Below are positions 48,581 through 58,316 of a DNA stretch of 64,000 nt, one piece after another; position 1 is the first letter of the stretch, and the number at the start of each line of letters is the position of its first letter. This DNA is from Lactobacillus hamsteri DSM 5661 = JCM 6256 (GTDB lineage Bacteria > Bacillota > Bacilli > Lactobacillales > Lactobacillaceae): NCBI RefSeq assembly GCF_000615445.1, contig NZ_BALY01000004.1, positions 1 to 64,000 on the forward strand, given 5' to 3'. Position numbers and translations under genes: made by a program. The notes beneath the pieces were generated by a model, which had not been told where the DNA came from, did no database searches, and was given only the letters and a program-made list of their open reading frames with translations.

Positions 48581-49270
48581 ATGAACAGAAAAACTATTCG
48601 AATATTGCTATTTATTGCTGGTGGCTTGCTTGGCCTTCTTGTTTTATATCATCTATATTTGAGCTTTTTACCAGAAATAAAACTTTTAATGCATTTCGAT
48701 CATCATAATGAAGAATTGTTGATCAAAATGGTTCGCAGCCATGGCTGGGAAGATCTAATTTTTGTTTTCGTTCTTAATACTTTAGCCGTAGCTATTCCGG
48801 GTTTATCAAATGGTATATTTAGCGTATTAAATGGTATTCTCTATGGCCCAGCCCGCGGATTTATCGTTAACTGGATCAGTGCTGTTTTGGGACAAATAAT
48901 TCTTTTATTTTTACTGCAAAAACTCTATAATCCTAAAAAACTGGAGCACAGCAAAATCTATAAGCTCATGATGGGACAAAATTATCCTCAAGTAAGTTTG
49001 ACAGTTGGTTACATGTTGCCATTCATCCCTAGCGCAACAATTGCTTACGCAAATGCTTTAATAAACAAAGAATTCAAAAACAGATTAATTCCAATTTCAA
49101 TCGGTGCCATTCCAATGGCATATTTATATGCTTACGGCGGCGACTCAATCTTGCACTTAGACGCTAAAAGAATTATTACTACAATTGTTGTCTTCGTAAT
49201 TATCGCTGCAATCGCTGTTGCATTTTTAATGATTATGCGTGAAATTAAAAAGCATACAAAAAAGATTTAG
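48581..49270 (+). CDS. TVP38/TMEM64 family (DedA-superfamily) membrane protein
   Basis: 229 aa from the ATG at 48581, after GAGGAGG. About six membrane helices. The family core is GLSNGIFSVLNGILYGPARGFIVNWISAVLGQ (re-entrant loop, around 75-105) and VGYMLPFIPSATIAYANAL near 145. DedA-superfamily proteins are lipid scramblases or carriers for undecaprenyl phosphate; the role of this member is unknown. Confidence 0.88.
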   Translation: MNRKTIRILLFIAGGLLGLLVLYHLYLSFLPEIKLLMHFDHHNEELLIKMVRSHGWEDLIFVFVLNTLAVAIPGLSNGIFSVLNGILYGPARGFIVNWISAVLGQIILLFLLQKLYNPKKLEHSKIYKLMMGQNYPQVSLTVGYMLPFIPSATIAYANALINKEFKNRLIPISIGAIPMAYLYAYGGDSILHLDAKRIITTIVVFVIIAAIAVAFLMIMREIKKHTKKI

Positions 49271-49299
49271 GCTTCAATTCAAACCTAAATCTTTTTTAT
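49260..49299. terminator. Bidirectional terminator TVP38/GH31
   Basis: AAAGATTTAGG pairs with CCTAAATCTTT around a twelve-base loop, with T-runs for both directions. It lies between two convergent genes. Confidence 0.82.
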
Positions 49300-49315
49300 T
49301 TTATTCAATTTAATT

Positions 49316-51604
49316 TTATTTCATTACTTGATATTTATTTTCTTTTTCATCAAAAACAAATGATTGCTTTCTTTGGTCTGAGATCAAATCAATACGTTTA
49401 TATGGCTTATCATAACCAAAATGACTAATATCAACACTAAAGGTTTGATCAGTAATCTTCACTTCGTATAAATTATATTTACCATTTTCATAATCAAAAT
49501 CAACACCATTATCTTGATAATGAATGTAATTGCCATGATCGCCAAATAATCTAAAGGTCATCAAATCATGATCATCTGGGTCAACATGATCTCTTTCTTT
49601 ATCCCATGGCAAAATCGTATTCTTCTTGATAAATAAAGGCAAAGTATCAAGTGGTGCATTAGCTAAAATCGTATTTTCACCCGTATATTCAGCGTTTGTC
49701 CAGAAATTGAGCCATTCACCCTTTGGCAAGTAAACTTGGCGAGCTGTCTGACCTTCCATAAGAATTGGTGCTACCAATAAGTCGCTACCTACCATATATT
49801 CATCATTCATCTTACGAACATGCTTATCATTTGGATAATTCAAAACAAGCGGACGCATGACTGGCAAACCTGTTTTGCTTTCATGATAAAAACGATCATA
49901 AAGATATGAAATTAAGTGATAACGCAATTTCAAGTATTTACGATATATTGACAAAGTTGGTTCACCAAACGCCCATGGTTCTTGTGAACGCGTACCAACA
50001 GCAGCGTGATTACGCAAAAGCGGACTGAAAATAGCAGCTTCAATCCAACGCGTAAGAAGTTCCGGCGTACAATCAGCACCGAATCCCCCAATATCTGTTC
50101 CAGCAAAGGCAAAACCGCTCAATCCTAAATTACATAATTGCGGAATCATCATTTGAATATGAGTCCAAAGACTTTGATTATCGCCTGTCCAAACAGTTGA
50201 ATACTTTTGAGTTCCCGCATAAGCCGCTCTAGTAATTACGTACGGACGCTTGCCAGATAATTTCTTTAAGCCATTGTAAGTTGCTTTAGCCATATTATGC
50301 CCATAAACATTGTGAATCTTGGCATGAGTTGATGCTTTTTCACCGTCAGAAAAGACAACATCATCAGGAAGTGGGCCGTTAAAAGAGGCAGGTTCGTTCA
50401 TATCGTTCCAAACGCCGCAAGTTCCAAGATCAACCAAGAACTTAATATTTTTGCCCCACCAATCTTGAACTTCTTTTCTTGCAAAATCAGGGTAAACAGC
50501 ATCCCCAGGCCAAACCTTATTCACATAAACAGTTCCATCTGGACTTTTAGCAAAGTAACCATTCTTAATTCCTTCTTGATATACCCAATAATTTTCATCC
50601 ACTTTTACACCAGGATCAATAATTGGCATAACTCTAAATCCTTTATCACGTAATTCCGCAATAAATTTCTTAGGGTCTTCATAAGTATCTTTGCGCCAAG
50701 TGAAAACACGATAACCATCCATATAATCAATATCAAAATGCAAAACATCGCAAGGCAAATCATTATCACGCAAGCTATCTGCAATTCGACTTACTTCTTT
50801 TTGACTAACGCTATATCCCCACCGTGATTGTTGGTAACCCAACATCCATTTTTGTGGCAAAGGAACACGTCCAGTCAAATAAGTATAATTAGTAATAACT
50901 TCCTTTAAAGTCTTTCCACCAATAATGTAATAATCTAAATTACCATCTTTTGCGGAATAGTAGTAATATTTTTGACTTTCTTTACCTAAATCTATATGGT
51001 TCTTATAGCTATCATCAAAGAATAATCCGTATGGATGTCCTTCCTTCACACCTATCAAAAATGGAATTGACTTATATAAGGCTTTGAAACTTTCAACTTG
51101 AGGATCAGGATTATCAGTATTCCAATTATCGTATTCATAACCACGTTTATCCAAAAATCCGGTTTTATCCCCTAAACCATAAAACTGTTCATCTGTAGCC
51201 ATTTTCTTAATGACTAAAATCTTGTCTTGTTCTAATCCATCATTAACATTATGTCCTTCTGAAGCAGCTAATTTTTCTTGTTCAGGATTAATTCCACGAT
51301 CAAGTAGTTTTCTTTTTTCTTTATAATCCAAAACCAAAGGATGTCCCATACGATCATAAACATCAACATGCAAGTCTTTATCTACAAGGACTTTTAACGC
51401 GGACGTTTTTAAAGTTATCTTATTATCATCATTTTTTACACTCACATCTGTTTTGATTTGCTTATCTCCTTCAATAGCAAAAGAAGGATTGGCTTCACCA
51501 TGATCTTCAAAAAAGCGAATAATCTCCGGCGTTAAAACTGTTAAAGAAATTTCTCTTTTATCATTATTAAAAATAAAGCTTTGATTATCTTGTTTAAATT
51601 TCAT
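49316..51604 (-). CDS. GH31 family alpha-glucosidase
   Basis: 762 aa from the second of two adjacent ATG codons, eight bases after GGAG (the first, at 51607, is only five away). The GH31 nucleophile motif is GVWNDMNEPASF near 405, and the acid/base region TGDNQSLWTHIQMMIPQ near 475 is followed by GFAFAGTDIGGFG. An N-terminal galactose-mutarotase-like sandwich precedes the barrel. No signal peptide, so it hydrolyses imported alpha-glucosides such as maltooligosaccharides. A cre-like site sits just before the ribosome site. Confidence 0.93.
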   Translation of the reverse strand: MKFKQDNQSFIFNNDKREISLTVLTPEIIRFFEDHGEANPSFAIEGDKQIKTDVSVKNDDNKITLKTSALKVLVDKDLHVDVYDRMGHPLVLDYKEKRKLLDRGINPEQEKLAASEGHNVNDGLEQDKILVIKKMATDEQFYGLGDKTGFLDKRGYEYDNWNTDNPDPQVESFKALYKSIPFLIGVKEGHPYGLFFDDSYKNHIDLGKESQKYYYYSAKDGNLDYYIIGGKTLKEVITNYTYLTGRVPLPQKWMLGYQQSRWGYSVSQKEVSRIADSLRDNDLPCDVLHFDIDYMDGYRVFTWRKDTYEDPKKFIAELRDKGFRVMPIIDPGVKVDENYWVYQEGIKNGYFAKSPDGTVYVNKVWPGDAVYPDFARKEVQDWWGKNIKFLVDLGTCGVWNDMNEPASFNGPLPDDVVFSDGEKASTHAKIHNVYGHNMAKATYNGLKKLSGKRPYVITRAAYAGTQKYSTVWTGDNQSLWTHIQMMIPQLCNLGLSGFAFAGTDIGGFGADCTPELLTRWIEAAIFSPLLRNHAAVGTRSQEPWAFGEPTLSIYRKYLKLRYHLISYLYDRFYHESKTGLPVMRPLVLNYPNDKHVRKMNDEYMVGSDLLVAPILMEGQTARQVYLPKGEWLNFWTNAEYTGENTILANAPLDTLPLFIKKNTILPWDKERDHVDPDDHDLMTFRLFGDHGNYIHYQDNGVDFDYENGKYNLYEVKITDQTFSVDISHFGYDKPYKRIDLISDQRKQSFVFDEKENKYQVMK

Positions 51605-51614
51605 CATTTTTCTC

Positions 51615-51629
51615 CTGTAAGCGTTTTCT
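51615..51629. promoter_or_regulatory. cre-like site (CcpA) before the GH31 gene
   Basis: CTGTAAGCGTTTTCT matches 14 of 15 positions of WTGNAANCGNWNNCW (the first base is C). It ends next to the ribosome site, so CcpA would act as a roadblock or cover the start. HprK and HPr of the same circuit are also in the window. Confidence 0.6.
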
Positions 51630-51676
51630 ACATAATTTATACTAAAACAAGCACTTTTATATTTCTAGAGAAAAAC

Positions 51677-51706
51677 AAAAAAATCTGGAATAAATCCAGA
51701 TTTTTT
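51677..51706 (-). terminator. Terminator of oleate hydratase
   Basis: AAATCTGGA pairs with TCCAGATTT around four bases with long A and T runs, just after the ohyA stop codon. Confidence 0.87.
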
Positions 51707-51718
51707 ATTATTTATTCA

Positions 51719-53494
51719 TTACATTAAGTTGGCTTCTTTAAGAAGTTGAGCCACCCATGTCTTCTTAATCTTCTTCATACCTGTCTTAATTGCAAGCTTT
51801 TCAGGCATTGGCATTTCTTGATCAACCAATTTCTTTTTATCACCCATGTAGTACATTGCACGAAGAAGTTGACGGATATCGTAAATAGAGTCAAATACTT
51901 CAGGAACACCACGATCAACATCAAGAAGCGTGTAAACAGCTTCCATACCAGTTCTGACGGAATATTCAGTTGTAAAAACTGTGTCTCTGGTTGGACTTTC
52001 TGCGAAGTTACCAATAAAGGCTAGGTTTACTGAGCCTTCAGGAACAACAGCTGGACGATCACCATCACGACGAACCATGAAGTAACTTGTGATGTATGGC
52101 ATGTAAACAGGAACTGTGTTCATGTTTTCCTCGCTAGCATCTTGTGAAATTTCATTTTCTGGAACACCTAAGTGATAAAGGAGCTCTTCACAAATTTCCT
52201 TACCGGTACATTCGGTAACCTTCTTCTTAATGTAGTTACCTTCTGTGTCTGAGTACAAAGCATAAATCCAAATTACAATTTCATTTGGCTTCTGACTCTT
52301 GAAGTGAGGTTGACGGTGAATAGTAAAACTTAAGCCCCAGTTTGAATCTGTTACGGTGATGATACCACCAGTATTAACTCTGCCATCGTAAAGGCTACGC
52401 TTAGTTAAACGTTCAAAGTATGGCGCAAGCTTCTTAGTCTTCATTGTAGTTGTTGCTGAAACAAACCAACTGCGTTCCGGAATATTTTCACAGAAGACAT
52501 CTGGATGACCAAATGCTGGATCTTGAGCAGCTAAGTTTTCCCAAAGCTTCCATGAACTGCCTTTTTCATGAGAAACTGGAGCTGGAGTGTTTTGATCACC
52601 ATAAGTTGATGATTCAGTAATCGAACCATTAGTTACAAAGACAAGATCATTAGTTGTTAAATCAATGTCGCTTTGCTTGCCATCTTTAGTCATGACAATT
52701 TTCTTAGCAATCTTCTTGTCAGCTTCATGATCAACAATAACGTTTTGAACATGAACATTGTATTGAATATCAACATTATGATCTTTAAGGTAGGCCAAAA
52801 CTGGTTTAACCATTGATTCATATTGGTTGTATTTGTTAAATTTCAAAGCAGTAAAGTCTGGCAAGCCATCGATATGGTGAATGAAACGCATGCAGTAACG
52901 ACGCATTTCAGAAAGTGAATGCCACTTTTCAAAGGCAAACATGGTTGACCAATATGCCCAGAAATTAGTTTCAAAGAATTCATCACTGAAGAAATCTTCA
53001 ATCATTTCACCTTGAATTTCACTTTCTGGTGTCATAATCAATTTAACAATTTCATTTGCGCACTTACCTAAACCATATTGACCATCGCTTGGAAGACGTT
53101 CACCGCGCTTATGGATCAAACGACAATTTGATGAGTTAGGATCCTTCTTATCAAGCCAGTAATATTCATCAAGGTATGATGCGCCTGGCACTTCCAAACT
53201 TGGAATTGAACGATACATATCCCATAAACATTCAAAGTGATTTTCCATTTCACGTCCGCCACGTACAACAAACCCAGCATTTGGACGATCTGTTCCGTCA
53301 AGTGAACCGCCGGCTACAGGTAATTCTTCTAAGATATGAATATTTTCACCCTTCATCTTAGCATCACGAATTAAGAATACAGCTGCAGAAAGTCCAGCTA
53401 AGCCACTACCAATGATATATGCAGATTTATGATCAACATCTTTTGCCTTTTTAGTATCTGCAAAAGCTTCATAGTTACCATTTGAATAATACAT
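51719..53494 (-). CDS. ohyA: Oleate hydratase (FAD-dependent fatty-acid hydratase, MCRA family)
   Basis: 591 aa from the ATG at 53494 ([14 protein letters not shown]), six bases after AGAGGAAC; the longer ORF start has no such site. The length equals the structurally known L. acidophilus linoleate hydratase (from memory). The FAD motif is [19 protein letters not shown] near 30, [31 protein letters not shown] is split by the conserved glycine loop, and the C-terminal helical lid ends the protein. It adds water to the cis-9 double bond of oleate and linoleate, giving 10-hydroxy acids, and protects against toxic host fatty acids. Single-gene unit. Confidence 0.95.
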   Translation of the reverse strand: MYYSNGNYEAFADTKKAKDVDHKSAYIIGSGLAGLSAAVFLIRDAKMKGENIHILEELPVAGGSLDGTDRPNAGFVVRGGREMENHFECLWDMYRSIPSLEVPGASYLDEYYWLDKKDPNSSNCRLIHKRGERLPSDGQYGLGKCANEIVKLIMTPESEIQGEMIEDFFSDEFFETNFWAYWSTMFAFEKWHSLSEMRRYCMRFIHHIDGLPDFTALKFNKYNQYESMVKPVLAYLKDHNVDIQYNVHVQNVIVDHEADKKIAKKIVMTKDGKQSDIDLTTNDLVFVTNGSITESSTYGDQNTPAPVSHEKGSSWKLWENLAAQDPAFGHPDVFCENIPERSWFVSATTTMKTKKLAPYFERLTKRSLYDGRVNTGGIITVTDSNWGLSFTIHRQPHFKSQKPNEIVIWIYALYSDTEGNYIKKKVTECTGKEICEELLYHLGVPENEISQDASEENMNTVPVYMPYITSYFMVRRDGDRPAVVPEGSVNLAFIGNFAESPTRDTVFTTEYSVRTGMEAVYTLLDVDRGVPEVFDSIYDIRQLLRAMYYMGDKKKLVDQEMPMPEKLAIKTGMKKIKKTWVAQLLKEANLM

Positions 53495-53625
53495 ATTGTT
53501 CCTCTTTTCTGTATAAGTATAGCTTTTATCTTTCACCTTCTATTGTATTAAAAGCGGTTTCATTTATCAATGGATTTGTTCAAAGAATTACAAACTTTAA
53601 ATCTGCTTATAACTTTTGATTAATG

Positions 53626-53656
53626 AAAAAGAACAGATTACTTGCATAATCTGTTC
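53626..53656 (-). terminator. Terminator overlapping the pseudouridine-synthase stop
   Basis: GAACAGATTA at 53631-53640 pairs with TAATCTGTTC at 53647-53656. On the minus strand a T5 follows. The stop codon at 53638 is inside the stem. Confidence 0.82.
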
Positions 53657-54528
53657 CATAAAGCTGTCATATCCTGCGGATCTTCAATCCTAATTTCACG
53701 AGTTTCATTGGAAAAAGGATCGGGAAATTTTAAATAAAAACAGTTCAAAGCCTGACGTGAAAAATTATCATTTGCACCATACATATCATCCCCATATAAG
53801 GGATGACCTATATGACTCATATGAACGCGAATTTGGTGCGTTCTTCCCGTTAAAAGTCGCAGTTCGACCAAGCTCGCTCCATCAACTTGCTTTAAAACGC
53901 GATATTCGGTTTGAGCACTTTGTCCGCCTATAATTACACTGCGTTTAACTCCTGTACCTTTTTTACCAATCGGTGCATCGACTAAACCAGTTAATTCATT
54001 TTCATTAAAATTACCATGAACGATCGCATGATACTTTTTAATAAAATCTTGCTTGCCAATTTTGCTAAAACGCGCGTGCGCAATTGCATTTTTCCCAATT
54101 AAAACCAGGCCAGATGTATTACGATCAAGACGAGTTACGACATGTGGCTTCAAATCGGTCTCATTTTTACGAGCAAAATAGCCCATTACTCGATTAACCA
54201 AAGCGTCATCATCTTCATACCTTGAAGGAATAGATAATACGCCAGCCGCTTTATTAATTACTAAATAATTTTTTGTTTCTAAAGCAATATTAATTTCACC
54301 ATTTGAAGGCTTAAGAAACGGATTTTTCTTTTCTTCTCCCGTTAAAAAGAGAACCTCATCTCCAACCTTAAGAATATAACTGGTATAACGCCGTTTATGA
54401 TTAACAAAGATTTGCCCATGGTGATGCTTAGACTTATTTAAGGCTTGTCTTGAAAAACCATTTTTTAATAAAAAGGATCCTAATTTCTTGGGATCCTTTT
54501 CTGTTACTCTCAACTTAAAAAGTGTCAT
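53638..54528 (-). CDS. RluA-family pseudouridine synthase (RluD/YjbO-like)
   Basis: 296 aa. An N-terminal S4-like segment (about 1-75) precedes the catalytic domain. The motif HVVTRLDRNTSGLVLIGKN near 130 contains the catalytic aspartate, and GRTHQIRVHMSHIGHPLYGD near 230 is a signature. It isomerises uridine in 23S rRNA or tRNA; exact site unknown. The start overlaps nadK by four bases, as in the Bacillus yjbM-nadF-yjbO cluster. Confidence 0.92.
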   Translation of the reverse strand: MTLFKLRVTEKDPKKLGSFLLKNGFSRQALNKSKHHHGQIFVNHKRRYTSYILKVGDEVLFLTGEEKKNPFLKPSNGEINIALETKNYLVINKAAGVLSIPSRYEDDDALVNRVMGYFARKNETDLKPHVVTRLDRNTSGLVLIGKNAIAHARFSKIGKQDFIKKYHAIVHGNFNENELTGLVDAPIGKKGTGVKRSVIIGGQSAQTEYRVLKQVDGASLVELRLLTGRTHQIRVHMSHIGHPLYGDDMYGANDNFSRQALNCFYLKFPDPFSNETREIRIEDPQDMTALWNRLCK

Positions 54529-55325
54529 TCTTCCTCTTCATCGTTAATAAATGCCGTCTTTACTCTCGACCAAAAATGATGATGTCCAAAGCGATCAAAC
54601 TGAATTGAATGCTTAGAAATACGATAAATAATCTTCTTGGCATTACGGACATCTTTTCTTTCACCATCAATTGTCATTACAAAGTGATCCGTATTTGGAA
54701 TAATCGTTATCCATTGATCAGGTGCAATAACAATCGGAGCTGATAAAGTTCTGAAAACTCGATTATTGATTGAAGCAATTTCTGTCATTTGCAAGGCCTT
54801 TAATCCTGGATGAATAACGGCCCCACCTAATGATTTGCTATAGGCAGTTGAGCCAGTAGGCGTTGAAACGCATAATCCATCTCCACGAAAATTTTCAAAT
54901 AATTGATCCTCAATATAAACATCGGCTTCAAGAGTATGCGATACTCTCTTAATAGCTGATTCATTTAATGCTAAGAAATGCCGTTCTTCGTTTGATTCAG
55001 TAATCATTTTTACATCAAGTAGTGGATACTTAGCCGCCTCACCCTTTTGCAAAAGCAAGGCATCAACCATCTTATCAACATCATAATTGCGCCAATCTGT
55101 ATAAAAGCCCAAGTGGCCCGTGTGCACCCCAATAAAACGAATTGAATCAACCTGATTTGCATAGCGATGAAATGCATTGATCAACGTTCCATCACCACCA
55201 ACAGTAATCACTATATCAGGATATTTTTCATCATAAACAATATTCTTTTTACTCAATAAATCCTTTAAATGAGCAACTACCTTCAAGGTGTTTTTATAGT
55301 TATTGTGCGCAATTGCAACTTTCAT
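54525..55325 (-). CDS. nadK: NAD kinase
   Basis: 266 aa. The GGDGT motif (ITVGGDGTLINAFHR near 43) and FRGDGLCVSTPTGSTAYSKSLGG near 148 are diagnostic. It makes NADP from NAD and ATP. It overlaps relQ (four bases) upstream and the pseudouridine synthase (four bases) downstream, so the three genes are translationally linked. Confidence 0.96.
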   Translation of the reverse strand: MKVAIAHNNYKNTLKVVAHLKDLLSKKNIVYDEKYPDIVITVGGDGTLINAFHRYANQVDSIRFIGVHTGHLGFYTDWRNYDVDKMVDALLLQKGEAAKYPLLDVKMITESNEERHFLALNESAIKRVSHTLEADVYIEDQLFENFRGDGLCVSTPTGSTAYSKSLGGAVIHPGLKALQMTEIASINNRVFRTLSAPIVIAPDQWITIIPNTDHFVMTIDGERKDVRNAKKIIYRISKHSIQFDRFGHHHFWSRVKTAFINDEEEE

Positions 55326-55954
55326 GATTTTTCCTTGCCCTTATTTTTTGTAAAAATCTTCTGTGCTTCTTGCACTTCATCCTTAATTGCCGACATTTCT
55401 TCATCAAGTTGATATGCAGCTTCAGCAGTTGATTTTAAACGCTCAGAAATATCTTCCGGATATACACCCTGATATTTGTAATTAAGCGTATGTTCAACCG
55501 TAGCCCAAAAGTTCATTGCCATTGTTCTAATTTGAATTTCAGCAATTAATTTTTTAGGCCCTTCAGGCAAATAAACTGTGTAAGAAATTACCATGTGGTA
55601 TGAACGATAACCGGATGGCTTCGCATTTTTTATATAGTCTCGCTCTTCCACAACTTCCATATCATCACGTTCATGGATCAAATCGACAACCTTGTAAATA
55701 TCATCAACAAATTGCGTTACGATTCGAATTCCCGCGATATCCTGCATATCCGTTTCAATAACTTCTGGACTGATTACCCGCCGTTGCATTTTTTCTTTAA
55801 TTGAATCGACGGTTTTTACTCGACCAATCACAAATTCAATCGGCGAATGTTCTCCTTTAGTCAAGAAGCTTTGTCTTAAAGAACGAAATTTTACTTTTAA
55901 TTCACGAACAGCCTCATTATAAGGCCATAAGAAGTTATCCCAATCGATATTCAT
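55322..55954 (-). CDS. relQ: RelQ, small alarmone synthetase
   Basis: 210 aa, synthetase domain only. The RelA/SpoT signatures GVKTVDSIKEKMQRR, DIAGIRIVTQFVDDIYKVVD and GYRSYHMVISYTV are present, with EIQIRTMAMNFWATVEH near 140. No hydrolase, TGS or ACT domain. RelQ tetramers make pppGpp and ppGpp under envelope stress. It is divergent from the CYTH gene, as in Bacillus yjbM/yjbK. Confidence 0.95.
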   Translation of the reverse strand: MNIDWDNFLWPYNEAVRELKVKFRSLRQSFLTKGEHSPIEFVIGRVKTVDSIKEKMQRRVISPEVIETDMQDIAGIRIVTQFVDDIYKVVDLIHERDDMEVVEERDYIKNAKPSGYRSYHMVISYTVYLPEGPKKLIAEIQIRTMAMNFWATVEHTLNYKYQGVYPEDISERLKSTAEAAYQLDEEMSAIKDEVQEAQKIFTKNKGKEKS

Positions 55955-56028
55955 GAAAAAATCCTTTCTTATTCAAACACCTGTAATTTTAACATATAAT
56001 TAAGTAATAGAGATTGGAGTGAACCTAA

Positions 56029-56649
56029 TTGTCAAAAAATCGTGAAATCGAAGCAAAAACTATACTAAGCAAAGAAGTTTATCAAAAGCTAATTGCCGCC
56101 TTTCCTGTGAAAAGTGATTTTATTCAAGAAAATTATTATTTTGATACGCCCGACTGGGTTTTAAAAGATCACAATATCGGTTTACGAATTCGTATTTATA
56201 GTGATCATGCTGAACAAACAATGAAAGTACCAGATACGCGCCCTTTGCAAAAGAAGTTCCATGAAGTCATTGAAATTAACGATGATCTTTCTTTAGACGA
56301 TGCTAAAAATTTTGTTGACCAAGCAAAAAACAATCAAAAATTTGTTTTCTCTGGTAATATTGGTTCATATCTAGACAAACATTTTAAAGATGAGAAAACG
56401 AAATTAAATCTTTTTACTTGGAGTAAAACTCGCCGTATACTTGCAAACGGTCCTGAAAATTGTGAATTAACCTTGGATGATACGCAATATCCTGACGGTT
56501 ATGAAGACTATGAACTGGAAATTGAAAATACTGATCCTGAATTAATTAAAAAAGTACAGCTTCAACTTGAAAAAGATTTTTTATTTACACAGACCAAAGA
56601 AAATACCAATCAAAATAAAATTGCCCGCGCTTTAGCACACAGAAAATAA
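56029..56649 (+). CDS. yjbK: CYTH domain protein (YjbK-like triphosphate tunnel enzyme)
   Basis: 206 aa starting at TTG (56029) ten bases after GGAGTG. The opening REIEAKTIL (ExExK) is the CYTH metal and triphosphate motif, and RIRIYSDHAEQTMKVP, LTLDDTQYPDGYEDYELEIE are tunnel strands. Likely an inorganic triphosphatase or related nucleotide-triphosphate enzyme; the pairing with RelQ suggests a nucleotide-signalling context, which is inference. Confidence 0.9.
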   Translation: MSKNREIEAKTILSKEVYQKLIAAFPVKSDFIQENYYFDTPDWVLKDHNIGLRIRIYSDHAEQTMKVPDTRPLQKKFHEVIEINDDLSLDDAKNFVDQAKNNQKFVFSGNIGSYLDKHFKDEKTKLNLFTWSKTRRILANGPENCELTLDDTQYPDGYEDYELEIENTDPELIKKVQLQLEKDFLFTQTKENTNQNKIARALAHRK

Positions 56650-56751
56650 CACATAAAGAAAATTTTTGTATAGAAAACAAAACATATTCTTTGTTTCTTC
56701 AATTATTTCTTGCTAAAGTAACTATGAAATAAATGAACAGGAGTTAAGTTT

Positions 56752-57393
56752 ATGTTTGAGATCTTTCTTTTTATTAACCCTACTGGTATCTATTGCTACG
56801 ATACTGAGCGTCGAATTAAGGAAACCATTCAAAGATTAAATATTGATACTTGTTATCATTTTGTACCAATTACAAGTATGAATATTATTAAAGATGACAT
56901 TATTCGTCGTCATCAAGATGAGCAAAAAACTTGTGGCCTTTCTTATTACACCCTCACTGCAAATCAAGCTTTACAAATTTACCACGCAATTAAACTAGCT
57001 TATGGAAATAAAAAAGCTCGAACTTTCCTTTTTAATTTGCAACAAAAAATGACTACTGATAGTTCATGTTTTTCAGCTTGTCTTGTTAAAGAAATCATTC
57101 TTAATTTAGGATTGAATTATAAAGATGTTCAATCATTAGCGGAATCAGATTACGTTCAAAATTCTATCAAACAAGATCGTAAATTAGCTGAACAATGGAA
57201 GATTCATAAAACTCCTACAACTATTATTTTCAATGAAGATGATGATAATAACTATGGATTTTTATTAGAAGGCGTAATTAATCAAGATGAACTTACTACT
57301 CTTTTAACTCCTGCATCCCCAAAAATAGAAGCAACAGAAAATACCGATATTTCTAATGTCTTTTCAGGCAACAGTCATCTACGCTTGATCTAA
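56752..57393 (+). CDS. spxH: SpxH/YjbH-like DsbA-fold adaptor protein
   Basis: 213 aa, cytosolic. A thioredoxin/DsbA fold is indicated by FEIFLFINPTGIYCYDTERR at the start and the cis-proline loop HKTPTTIIFNED near 158. The usual N-terminal CxxC or CPxC pair is absent: only one Cys remains (IYCYD). YjbH/SpxH delivers Spx to ClpXP, and spx, mecA, clpP and clpE are all in this window. The last 15 bases overlap the convergent coiA. Confidence 0.82.
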   Translation: MFEIFLFINPTGIYCYDTERRIKETIQRLNIDTCYHFVPITSMNIIKDDIIRRHQDEQKTCGLSYYTLTANQALQIYHAIKLAYGNKKARTFLFNLQQKMTTDSSCFSACLVKEIILNLGLNYKDVQSLAESDYVQNSIKQDRKLAEQWKIHKTPTTIIFNEDDDNNYGFLLEGVINQDELTTLLTPASPKIEATENTDISNVFSGNSHLRLI

Positions 57394-58239
57394 TTTTTCT
57401 AAATATTTAAATAGCGAACTCTTTTCACCTGGTTTTCGCCATTTTTCAAAAAGCTCATCTGGCAGTTGTTCAACAGAAAGATGATTTCGATATAATTTTT
57501 CTGCCACAGCTAAGCCTAAATGAGTTTTTTGTTTTATTTGGCGCATTAAATATTGCCGTTGCGAATCAGAATTTAATTGATACTTTTTCCTTTTAGGTCT
57601 AAAATACCAAAACTTTCGCATACCAATCTCATCTAACTTAAAATTAACAATTTGATATCGTAGCTTATTAGTAATTGGCTCTTGAATAACATTATATTTT
57701 AAACGCAAATAATTACGTTTAAGATCAATTTCTAAATAATAGATACCCCACAGCTTATTCTCTCTAAAGAAAATGAGCTGTGTTTTTTTGAGCTTTGTCT
57801 TTAAATAATGTCTTTGACCCACAATCCATAAATCTAAAACGTTAATTTGTTTATATAAATTATGTCGATGCAAAAATTCTTCTTTACTAAGAGGAGCACA
57901 TTGAACTTCCAACGACAACTTTGGCGAAACTAAAACATCTGCCCGCAATTGTCCGTCGGCAAGCGGAACTTCCATTTGAGCATTAAATCCTGCAGCTGTA
58001 AAGGCTGACTTCAATAAATTTTTACTAGTATAATGTTCTTCTTTTTCGCCCATTGTATTATCTATTTCAGATAAATGTTTAAAAAATGCACTCTTCTTTT
58101 GCGATAAAATCAAAATTACTGGCTTTCGACAATGCGGACAACGATATTTCTCGAAATTTAATTTTTTTTCTTTATTTAAAACGTGCCTTTCTTCATCAAC
58201 TGCTAATACTAATTTCTTTTTTAACATGGCTGCATACAT
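57379..58239 (-). CDS. coiA: Competence protein CoiA
   Basis: 286 aa from the ATG at 58239; the ATG at 58251 lacks a ribosome site whereas GGGTGA precedes the chosen one. The N-terminal zinc-ribbon-like CPHCRKPVILILSQKKSAFFKH is followed by a restriction-endonuclease-like core with the catalytic pattern in LADGQLRADVLVSPKLSLEVQCAP. CoiA helps recombination of internalised DNA and is a marker of competence. It overlaps spxH convergently and lies downstream of the mecA terminator. Confidence 0.92.
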   Translation of the reverse strand: MYAAMLKKKLVLAVDEERHVLNKEKKLNFEKYRCPHCRKPVILILSQKKSAFFKHLSEIDNTMGEKEEHYTSKNLLKSAFTAAGFNAQMEVPLADGQLRADVLVSPKLSLEVQCAPLSKEEFLHRHNLYKQINVLDLWIVGQRHYLKTKLKKTQLIFFRENKLWGIYYLEIDLKRNYLRLKYNVIQEPITNKLRYQIVNFKLDEIGMRKFWYFRPKRKKYQLNSDSQRQYLMRQIKQKTHLGLAVAEKLYRNHLSVEQLPDELFEKWRKPGEKSSLFKYLEKLDQA

Positions 58240-58262
58240 TTTTTCACCCATGTATATATATG

Positions 58263-58294
58263 AAAAAAGAGCAGGAATTTTCCTGCTCTTTTTT
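58263..58294 (-). terminator. Terminator of mecA
   Basis: AAAAAAGAGCAGGAA pairs with TTCCTGCTCTTTTTT across a short loop. It stops mecA transcripts just before coiA, so coiA must use its own promoter. Confidence 0.9.
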
Positions 58295-58316
58295 ATTCTT
58301 TAAAGTTTCTTAATAT

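Noticed and set aside
57379-57393. Convergent overlap of spxH and coiA as a mis-annotation
   Set aside because: Both stop codons are clear and both C-termini look normal; a 15-base convergent overlap is acceptable.
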